From: Chloroflexus aurantiacus J-10-fl
GTDB taxonomy: Bacteria; Chloroflexota; Chloroflexia; Chloroflexales; Chloroflexaceae
Direction of reading: 5' to 3'
NCBI RefSeq assembly: GCF_000018865.1
Contig: NC_010175.1
Span: forward strand, 62,001 to 126,000
DNA length: 64,000 nt
Both the position numbers and the translations under genes were made by a program. Within the stretch, counting starts at the first letter, position 1. Every line of letters begins with the position of its first letter. The notes under the pieces are model-generated. The model worked only from the letters and a program-made list of their open reading frames with translations. It was not told the origin of the DNA and ran no database searches. Shown piece by piece: positions 57,441 through 64,000 of this stretch.

Positions 57441-57777
57441 AAATAAAGACCCCGGTCAACGGTACCCGCCGATCCTCACCACGAGTTAAGACCGTCAGAT
57501 ACTGCCAGTCCTCAATGACGGCACGCAGATAACGAACAGTCAGGTCGGCCAGCTTCACCTGATTGGCAGCGGTACCACGCAACCGCTGCAAAACATTGCC
57601 ATCACGAGTGACGACCAGCACAGCATCGCCACTGCCACCGATTGCCCCTCCAGGCGTGGGGGTGCTGAGTCTAATCTGCCCAGACTGCAAGGCAGCACGT
57701 ACAACCTCCAGATCAGACGAGGTGCATATACCATCGCGGAGTCGTTGCAGGGCTTGTTGCAATTGCAGGGAAATCAT
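57415..57777 (-). CDS. EAD10-like effector-associated domain protein preceding the NACHT gene
   Basis: 120 residues. LQQALQRLRDGICTSSDLEV then RLSTPTPGGAIGGSGDAVLV and VTRDGNVLQ resemble effector-associated domain 10 (helical start, GGS plus a GDGN-like RDGN turn), known from bacterial conflict proteins where such domains recruit effectors by homotypic contact; recognised from memory. EAD10-like domains are normally fused in front of NACHT modules. Here the stop overlaps the NACHT ATG by 26 bp in another frame, implying coupling or an ancient split. No clear SD precedes the ATG at 57777. Confidence 0.65.
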   Translation of the reverse strand: MISLQLQQALQRLRDGICTSSDLEVVRAALQSGQIRLSTPTPGGAIGGSGDAVLVVTRDGNVLQRLRGTAANQVKLADLTVRYLRAVIEDWQYLTVLTRGEDRRVPLTGVFIYASGLPAT

Positions 57778-57822
57778 TGTTGTTGTTGTAGGGTTAATTA
57801 CATTGAGTGATAACTGAAATCT

Positions 57823-57828
57823 ATTATA
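57823..57828 (-). promoter_or_regulatory. -10 element of the NACHT operon
   Basis: A perfect TATAAT (extended as TTGTATAATAG) lies 46 bp before the EAD10-like ATG. No good -35 is seen 16-18 bp upstream. Confidence 0.4.
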
Positions 57829-57877
57829 CAACACAGTACAACGTCTAGCCGGAAACCTTTAAAAGGGGAATGTTGTA

Positions 57878-59480
57878 CCACAGAGATACGGAGGATACAG
57901 AGTTGCCTCTGTAGTTGGTATTGCACCACAGAGATACAGAGGACACAGAGGGGATAAATACCGAGGTCTCCCACAGCGGCAAGAATACCCTTCCCGCCAG
58001 GATTGCCCGTGTTTGGTGTGCGGCAGCCATCCTGCCGCACCCACCATGCTCACCGTGACGGGCGTGTTCCAGCGCTAACTCCGCTGGCAATGGGAAGTCT
58101 TGACACGTCTGTATTGCACCACCGAGACACAGAGGACACAGCGAGGATAAATACCGAGGTCTCCCACAGCGGCAAGAATACCCTTCCCGCCAGGATTGCC
58201 CGTGTTTGGAGTGCGGCAGCCATGCTGCCGCGCCCACCACACTCACCGTGGCGGGCGTGTTCCAGCGCTAACCCCGCTGGCAATGGGAAGTCTTGACACG
58301 TCTGTATTGCACCACCGAGACACAGAGGACACAGCGAGGATAAATACCGAGGTCTCCCACACCGGCAAGGATACCCTTCCCGACAAGATTGCCCGTGTTT
58401 GGAGTGCGGCAGCCATGCTGCCGCGCCCACCACACTCACCGCAGCGTGCGTATTCTAGCGCTAACCCCGCTGGCAAGGGGCAGTCTCGTCACGCTTGTTT
58501 TGCACCACAGAGACACAGAGGACACAGCGAGGATAAATACCGAGGTCTCCCACAGCGGCAAGAATACCCTTCCCGCCAGAATTGCCCGTGTTTGGAGTGC
58601 GCCAGCCATGCTGCCGCGCCCACCACACTCACCGTGGCGGGCGTGTTCCAGCGCTAACTCCGCTGGCAATAGGAAGTCTTGACACGTCTGTATTGCACCA
58701 CCGAGACACAGAGGACACAGCGAGGATAAATACCGAGGTCTCCCACAGCGGCAAGAATACCCTTCCCGCCAGGATTGCCCGTGTTTGGAGTGCGCCAGCC
58801 ATGCTGCCGCGCCCACCACACTCACCGTGGCGGGCGTGTTCCAGCGCTAACTCCGCTGGCAATAGGAAGTCTTGACACGTCTGTATTGCACCACCGAGAC
58901 ACAGAGGACACAGCGAGGATAAATACCGAGATCTCCCACAGCGGCAAGAATACCCTTTCCCGCCAGGATTGCCCGTGTTTGGAGTGCGGCAGCCATGCTG
59001 CCGCGCCCACCATGCTCACCGTGACGGGCGTGTTCCAGCGCTAACTCCGCTGGCAATGGGAAGTCTTGACACGTCTGTATTGCACCACCGAGACACAGAG
59101 GACACAGCGAGGATAAATACCGAGGTCTCCCACAGCGGCAAGAATACCCTTCCCGCCAGGATTGCCCGTGTTTGGAGTGCGCCAGCCATGCTGCCGCGCC
59201 CACCACACTCACCGTGGCGGGCGTGTTCCAGCGCTAACTCCGCTGGCAATGGGAAGTCTTGACACGTCTGTATTGCACCACCGAGACACAGAGGACACAG
59301 CGAGGATAAATACCGAGGTCTCCCACAGCGGCAAGAATACCCTTCCCGCCAGGATTGCCCGTGTTTGGAGTGCGGCAGCCATGCTGCCGCGCCCACCACA
59401 CTCACCGTGGCGTGTGTCTTCCAGCGCTAACCCCGCTGGCTATGGGCAGTCTCGTCACGTCGGTATTGCACCACCGAGAC
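57878..59480. repeat. 193-bp tandem array, eight near-identical copies
   Basis: TGCCCGTGTTTGG recurs at 58004, 58197, 58390, 58583, 58776, 58970, 59163 and 59356: a 193-bp period with a single 194. Each unit has ACCACCGAGACACAGAGGAC, ATAAATACCGAGGTCTCCCA, a GCGGCAGCCATGCTGCCGC hairpin, and CCAGCGCTAACTCCGCTGG (a second hairpin). A period of 193 is not a multiple of three, and the overlapping frames that start at every unit are by-products. It is adjacent to the NACHT operon promoter. Confidence 0.96.
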
Positions 59481-59576
59481 ACCGGTCACAATAAAAAACC
59501 TCTGTACCCTCTGTGCCTCTGTGGTTAACACCTGATCCACCAGCGCGATGGTGCAAACAGCTTCCAGCCAGCAACC

Positions 59577-60044
59577 CTACGCGGCTTGCGCATCCTTATT
59601 GAGGGACACCAGAAATTGCACGATCCGAACTATAACCAGAATGAAGATAACCGCATAACACACCAGGTTCACCGCAGTCGCGATCAAAAACAGCGTGCCG
59701 CCCCATGCCGCCAAAAATGGCTCCAGACCGCCAGTGAACGGGAACAACTGAATCACCCACCTGACCCGCACATCATCGGCATCGGATTGAAATAACCAGG
59801 CCAGCAGGTAAGACAGATGAACGGTAATGAAGAGCACCATATCCATGGTGCTTGATCTGAGATTCAGAATGAATACTGACATCAGCACCAGGTGAAACAC
59901 CACCCATGCAATCAGCAGAAAGCCAAAAATTAACACCAGCCAGCCCGTAATTGCAATGCGCATCAAGCTGAGGATGCCAACAAACAGCACCTCTGCGCCA
60001 ATCAGCAAGAACTTGATCCGAATATCCAGGTCTTTGCGCGCCAT
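59577..60044 (-). CDS. small four-helix membrane protein (copy 2)
   Basis: 155 residues, paralogue of 52596-53063: same length, IRIKFLLIGAEVLFVGILSL against IKFLLVGVEVLFVYIFGLVR, and an identical C-terminus from CYAVIFILVIVRIVQFLVSL. Synonymous and conservative differences between the copies show that the protein sequence has been under selection. The ATG at 60044 follows AAAGAGA. Confidence 0.75.
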   Translation of the reverse strand: MARKDLDIRIKFLLIGAEVLFVGILSLMRIAITGWLVLIFGFLLIAWVVFHLVLMSVFILNLRSSTMDMVLFITVHLSYLLAWLFQSDADDVRVRWVIQLFPFTGGLEPFLAAWGGTLFLIATAVNLVCYAVIFILVIVRIVQFLVSLNKDAQAA

Positions 60045-60057
60045 GATGATGTCTCTT

Positions 60058-60319
60058 TCACGCGGTGATCGTGATGTTGCCCGTATACGAATTGCGCATG
60101 TCGGGCCGGCAGTTTCCACCAGCAGGAGTGAAGGGGAGAGACGATGCCAGTGCAGGGGGCTGTTCAGACACAGGAACTTCCTGAAAAGACTGCCCAATCG
60201 CTACCGCCGGCTTGCCCAATCTCTGCCTCAACCCTGGCGCAGACAATCAACCGCAGCCTAATCATCTGGCGAATAGCATAACCCAACGGTAGTAAACGAA
60301 CAAGTGGCATTCTCCACAT
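60058..60319 (-). pseudogene. small secreted Cys-containing protein (copy 2, disrupted)
   Basis: Matches the intact 53078-53347 gene: MPLVRLLPLGYAIRQMIRLR, then AVFSGSSCV followed by TGA where the intact copy has CGA. A length change in a C-run shifts the frame before SLPFTPAGGNCRPDMRN resumes. One nonsense mutation plus one indel indicate decay. Confidence 0.7.
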
Positions 60320-60913
60320 GGGCATCGACAGTAACTGCCGAAACTTTTTGTCCCTCCCAGATGCTGCGCCACACCAACATGGTATCATCCGCGACCATCC
60401 GCCCATCCGCGAGTATCCGCGTCCCCCACCCAGCGCACCAGGTGCCCCACGCGCTGGTGGTGCCGAGCGTCGCACCAACATGGTATCATCCGCGGCCATC
60501 CGCCCCATCCGCGCGTATCCGCGTTCCCCACCCAGCGCTCTCGTCACGTTTGTCTTGCACCACAGAGACACAGAGCACACAGAGAGGGTAATATCAAATG
60601 CGGTGGCATCCCACACCGGCAAGGATACCCTTTCCCGCCAGGATTGCCCATGTTTGGAGTGCGGCAGCCATGCTGCCGCGCCCACTGTGCTCACCGTGAC
60701 GGGCGTGTTCCAGCACTAACCATGATGGCGATGGGAAGTCTCGTCATGTTGGTACACCACAGAGACGTAGAGGAGATACTTTTAAAACCTCTGTGCCCTC
60801 TGTGCCTCTGTGGTGAAATACGTCAGGCCATTCCGCACATCGCCAAACCACCGACACCAATGATTGTGGTACATTATTAATAGGGAACGATAAGCACAAG
60901 TGCGAGGAAACCT
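60320..60913. repeat. repeat-filled gap upstream of menB
   Basis: CACCAACATGGTATCATCCG with CATCCGC runs occurs twice (about 60372 and 60474, spacing 102 bp). One further diverged 193-bp unit spans about 60559-60750, and CTCTGTGCCTCTGTGGTGAA lies near 60797. The final 100 bp hold the menB upstream region with GAGGAAACCT as RBS. Confidence 0.8.
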
Positions 60914-61741
60914 ATGCCAATCGAGTGGGTCAAAGTTCACGATTATACCGACATCATCTACGAACACGATGCTGCCGGTGAAGGCATTGCCAAAATTACC
61001 ATCAACCGTCCCGAAAAGCGCAACGCATTTCGTCCGGAAACCGTCAACGAGCTGATTGACGCCTTCTCGCGTGCACGCGACGACGAACGGATCGGTGTGA
61101 TCCTCTTCACCGGTGCCGGCGACAAAGCGTTCTGCTCCGGCGGTGATCAGAGCGTGCGCGGCATTGGCGGGTACGTCGGCAAAGACCAGATTCCACGCCT
61201 GAACGTGCTCGACCTCCAGCGCCTGATTCGCATCATTCCCAAACCGGTCATCGCCCTGGTCGCCGGCTACGCCATCGGCGGCGGACACGTCTTGCACGTC
61301 GTCTGCGACCTGACCATCGCTGCCGACAATGCCATCTTTGGTCAGACCGGGCCAAAAGTGGGAAGCTTTGACGGCGGTTACGGTTCAAACCTGCTGGCCC
61401 GCATGGTCGGCGACAAAAAAGCGCGTGAAATCTGGTACCTCTGCCGCCAATACAACGCACAGCAGGCACTCGAAATGGGGCTGGTCAACGCCGTGGTCCC
61501 CCTCGAACGCCTCGAAGACGAGGGCGTGCAATGGGCACGCGAAATCCTCGAAAAGAGTCCACTGGCCATCCGCATGCTCAAAGCCAGCATCAACGCTGCC
61601 GCCGACGGCTATGCCGGACTCCAGCAACTGGCCGGTGACGCAACCCTGCTCTACTACCTGACCGAAGAGGCGCAGGAGGGCAAACAAGCCTTCCTCGAAA
61701 AGCGCAAGCCCAACTTCCGCCGCTTCCGTCGCTACCCGTAA
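60914..61741 (+). CDS. menB: 1,4-dihydroxy-2-naphthoyl-CoA synthase
   Basis: 275 residues, the family length. A crotonase fold with the MenB-specific [36 protein letters not shown], the oxyanion-hole [20 protein letters not shown] and [20 protein letters not shown], and the C-terminal [12 protein letters not shown]. It cyclises o-succinylbenzoyl-CoA to DHNA-CoA in menaquinone synthesis. menA follows after 469 bp. Confidence 0.97.
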   Translation: MPIEWVKVHDYTDIIYEHDAAGEGIAKITINRPEKRNAFRPETVNELIDAFSRARDDERIGVILFTGAGDKAFCSGGDQSVRGIGGYVGKDQIPRLNVLDLQRLIRIIPKPVIALVAGYAIGGGHVLHVVCDLTIAADNAIFGQTGPKVGSFDGGYGSNLLARMVGDKKAREIWYLCRQYNAQQALEMGLVNAVVPLERLEDEGVQWAREILEKSPLAIRMLKASINAAADGYAGLQQLAGDATLLYYLTEEAQEGKQAFLEKRKPNFRRFRRYP

Positions 61742-61764
61742 ACGCGACACACCGGTAGGCAAGG

Positions 61765-62175
61765 GCACACCCCCACCCCCTCCCCCAACTCCTCCCCCCA
61801 GCGGGGGAGGCCGAAAAAATTGACAACTCCTCCCCCCAACGGGGGAGGCCGAAAAAGATAACTCCTCCCCCCGTTGGGGGGAGGCTGGGAGGGGGGCCAG
61901 GAAGTGATGTGCGAAGGAGAAACACCCTCACCCCAGCCTGCGCCCAACTCCTCCCCCCAGCGGGGGGAGGGTGGGAGGGGGGCCGGTGACCGGAAGCCAC
62001 CCGGAGCACGCCCTTCCCTACTCCCCCGCTCCTCTCCCGGCGGGGGAGAGGAGCGGGGGCTGGGGGGTGAGGTGAGGGGACCGATGACCGGAAGCCACCC
62101 GGAGCACGCCCATCTCCCCTCCCCTAACTCCTCCCCCCAGCGGGGGGAGGCTGGGAGGGGGGCGAGGGGTGAAGT
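61765..62175. repeat. cluster of CTCCTCCCCCC/GGGGGGAGG hairpins between menB and menA
   Basis: At least five copies of CTCCTCCCCCCAGCGGGGG-type inverted repeats, some followed by GGCTGGGAGGGGGGC, and two copies of GACCGGAAGCCACCCGGAGC with CACGCCC (61987, 62088). These G/C-rich hairpins and G-tracts fill the 469-bp gap. No gene. Confidence 0.88.
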
Positions 62176-62210
62176 GAGCGCCACCACTCACGTGACAGAA
62201 AGAGCACACT

Positions 62211-63116
62211 ATGACAACCAAAGCAACATCAGTACCACCATCACACCTCAAAATCTGGCTAATGGCGAGCCGCCCGGCAACACTCCCGGCAGCCGTCGTA
62301 CCGGTACTGGTCGGCTCAGCCCTGGCCTACAGCAGTGACGCATTTCAACCACTGGTGATGCTGGCTGCACTACTCGGTGCACTCTTCATTCAAATCGGCA
62401 CCAATCTCGCCAACGACTACTTCGATGCCCAAAAAGGCGCCGACACCAGCGAACGCCTCGGCCCGGTACGGGTCACCCAGAGCGGCCTGCTCCCCGCACG
62501 CACAGTACTCACAGCAGCCCTGGTGAGCTTTGGCCTGGCGGCCCTGGCCGGCATCTACCTGATCACCGTTGCCGGCTGGCCCATCCTGGTCATCGGCTTA
62601 CTCTCAATCGCCGCCGGCATCCTCTACACCGCCGGCCCCTTCCCCCTCGGCTACCACGGCCTCGGCGACCTGTTCACCTTCGTCTTCTTCGGATTGGTAG
62701 CCGTTATCGGCACCGACTTCGCCCACACCGGCCAGTTCCGCTGGATTGCCCTATGGGCAGCGTTACCGATAGCCATGCTGGTCACCGCGATCCTCGTCGT
62801 CAACAACCTGCGCGACGCACCCACCGACCGCAAAGCCGGCAAACGCACCCTGGCCGTCATCTTCGGCGAACGGTTCGCCCGCAGCGAATTTGCCATCCTG
62901 GTCATCGGAGCATTCGTATCACTGCCCCTGGCCTGGATGTGGGGCGGAGCCTCACCATTCACCCTGCTGGCCTGGCTAACCGCACCAATGGCACTCAACC
63001 TGATCGACTTCGTCAACCGCGAACGCGGTCGGGCCCTCAACAAAGCCCTGGTCGGCGCTGGCCGATTACATCTGGCGTTCGGCGTACTCTTCGCAATTGG
63101 GTTGTTATTTGGCTAA
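62211..63116 (+). CDS. menA: 1,4-dihydroxy-2-naphthoate polyprenyltransferase
   Basis: 301 residues with about eight to nine membrane helices. UbiA-superfamily Asp-rich motif 1 is NLANDYFDAQKGADTSERLG and motif 2 lies in NNLRDAPTDRKAGKRTLAV. MenA attaches the polyprenyl tail to DHNA with decarboxylation at the membrane, giving demethylmenaquinone. AAAGAG precedes the ATG. Its last 60 bp recur three times downstream as decaying copies. Confidence 0.96.
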   Translation: MTTKATSVPPSHLKIWLMASRPATLPAAVVPVLVGSALAYSSDAFQPLVMLAALLGALFIQIGTNLANDYFDAQKGADTSERLGPVRVTQSGLLPARTVLTAALVSFGLAALAGIYLITVAGWPILVIGLLSIAAGILYTAGPFPLGYHGLGDLFTFVFFGLVAVIGTDFAHTGQFRWIALWAALPIAMLVTAILVVNNLRDAPTDRKAGKRTLAVIFGERFARSEFAILVIGAFVSLPLAWMWGGASPFTLLAWLTAPMALNLIDFVNRERGRALNKALVGAGRLHLAFGVLFAIGLLFG

Positions 63117-63638
63117 TCCAGACACCAGACCGACCGGCACCCCAGGCCGCGCATCCACACTGTCCGGCCCTGCCAACTGGCGAGAGTACCTTGCCGTACA
63201 ATGTCGTGGCTGCTCACACCCTGATTGGCGCTGGCCGGTTACACCTGGCGTTCAGTGTGCTCTGTACAATTGGGGTATGATGTGGCCGATACAGACACCA
63301 CACTAACCAGCGCCCAGGCTGCGCCGCACTCCCACCGTCCGGCACTGCCAACTGGCGAGAGTACCTTGCCGTACAATGTCGTGGCTGCTCACACCCTGGT
63401 CGGCGCTGGCCGGTTACACCTGGAGTTCAGTGTGCTCTGTGCAATTGGGGTATGATGTGGCCGATACAGACACCACACTAACCAGCGCCCAGGCTGCGCT
63501 GCATCCCCACCGCCCGGCCATGCCAAATGGCGAGAGTATCTTGCCGTATAATGTCGTGGCTGCTCACACCCCGGTTGGCGCTGACCGCTAACAGCTCATC
63601 TTCGGTGTTCTGTTCGCGATTGGAAGACAGTTTGACCC
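63117..63638. repeat. three decayed tandem copies of the menA-menE junction
   Basis: GGCGAGAGTACCTTGCC recurs at 63179, 63354 and (as GGCGAGAGTATCTTGCC) 63529: a 175-bp period. Each unit joins a degraded menA 3' end (GGCGCTGGCCGGTTACACCT then GGCGTTCAGTGTGCTCTG) to a degraded menE 5' end (GCACTCCCACCGTCCGGCAC). A final menA-like tail TTCGGTGTTCTGTTCGCGAT abuts the menE ATG, probably the ancestral junction. Confidence 0.85.
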
Positions 63639-64000
63639 ATGCTCATACCTGACTGGCTGGCTCGCAGAGCCGCATTGCATCCACACCGTCCGGCACTGAT
63701 CTACGCCGGCACAACATACACCTTCGCCGAACTTGATCGCTGGGCCGGTGCAGTTGCATCCCACCTGCGCCAACTGGTTACACCCGGCGCACGAGTCGCC
63801 CTACTGTCGCGTAATCGCCCCGGCTTTGTAGCCATTGTCCACGCCGCACCACGCACAGCAATCACCCTGGTGCCACTCAATACCCGCCTCACAGCAGCCG
63901 AGCTAGCGTTCCAAATCCAGGACAGCGACCCGGCATTGTTGATCATCGAACACGACCTGCTACCGGTCGCACGCGAAGCGGCGGGTAACCGTCCCCTGAT
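63639..64000 (+). CDS. menE: o-succinylbenzoate-CoA ligase, N-terminal part (runs off window)
   Basis: The frame from ATG 63639 stays open for 120 codons to the edge: MLIPDWLARRAALHPHRPAL then IYAGTTYTFAELDRWAGAVA, GARVALLSRNRPGFVAIVHA and TLVPLNTRLTAAELAFQIQD, the usual N-terminal ANL-superfamily acyl-CoA ligase pattern. Placement directly after menA and menB identifies it as MenE, which activates o-succinylbenzoate for MenB. The adenylation motifs lie beyond the window. Confidence 0.88.
   Translation, partial: MLIPDWLARRAALHPHRPALIYAGTTYTFAELDRWAGAVASHLRQLVTPGARVALLSRNRPGFVAIVHAAPRTAITLVPLNTRLTAAELAFQIQDSDPALLIIEHDLLPVAREAAGNRPL

Noticed and set aside
57878-59480. Regular array considered as a CRISPR
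   Set aside because: The whole 193-bp unit repeats; there are no variable spacers between short constant repeats.
58003-59494. Series of similar 97-130 codon frames on both strands, one per repeat unit
   Set aside because: They restart every 193 bp, overlap each other on both strands and encode out-of-frame readings of the same hairpins.

Overview
The window looks like a chromosomal piece of a filamentous anoxygenic phototroph of the Chloroflexota, most likely Chloroflexus. This rests on a menaquinone gene set, Ser/Thr kinases with Pro/Thr-rich tails, TPR-CHAT and NACHT proteins, secreted proteins ending in a YVPV-type tail, and many dispersed CACAGAGRCACAGAGG-type repeats in moderately GC-rich DNA. 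The genus is inferred from overall resemblance and was not tested by a search.

Layout. 0-4.1 kb (minus): a methyltransferase fusion running off the left edge, a GH57-like protein without its nucleophile, and a membrane-anchored Ser/Thr kinase. 4.2-9.8 kb (plus): an FHA/winged-helix regulator, aroA, an unknown gene, galE, and a kinase carrying DnaJ-like zinc motifs. 10-13.9 kb: a MoxR ATPase, an FtsX-type permease and an acyl-CoA-binding protein. 14.4-15.7 kb: an RRM protein (minus) and a thioredoxin-fold protein (plus) with an in-frame UGA exactly where the first Cys of a CxxC motif belongs, followed by a SECIS-like hairpin. 15.8-22.8 kb (minus): a WYL regulator and a type I CRISPR effector set (helicase-HD Cas3, a Cas8-like subunit split by a frameshift, DevR-type Cas7, Cas5), with no adaptation genes, no cas6 and no array. 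23.2-27.5 kb: a sigma-like/zinc-finger protein and a TPR-CHAT protease. 27.5-35.9 kb: a flippase, glycosyltransferases, an AT-richer restriction-modification pair and a 1.9-kb repeat field. 36.4-41.0 kb: a 1528-residue secreted beta-helix protein. 41.8-48.0 kb: glycosyltransferases, tRNA-Arg(CCU), an anion permease, a PHP protein and a DUF309 protein, then an exact 88-bp tandem array. 48.8-51.2 kb: lon.

The right end is a menaquinone cluster (menH, then menB, menA, menE). About 8.6 kb separate menH from menB. That insert holds an EAD10-like/NACHT/HEAT gene set, an eight-copy 193-bp tandem array, and two diverged copies of a two-gene unit (small secreted protein plus 4-TM protein) flanking the NACHT locus. 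The menA-menE junction has itself been tandemly duplicated three times with a 175-bp period.

Several genes are broken or recoded: the kinase tail (TAG), the peroxiredoxin-like gene (UGA), cas8 (run of seven T), the NACHT-HEAT gene (one extra base) and the second small secreted gene (nonsense plus indel). Whether these are recoding, decay or sequence error cannot be decided from one sequence. The best candidates for new biology are the UGA/SECIS gene, the sigma-CHAT pair, and the NACHT island with its satellites.
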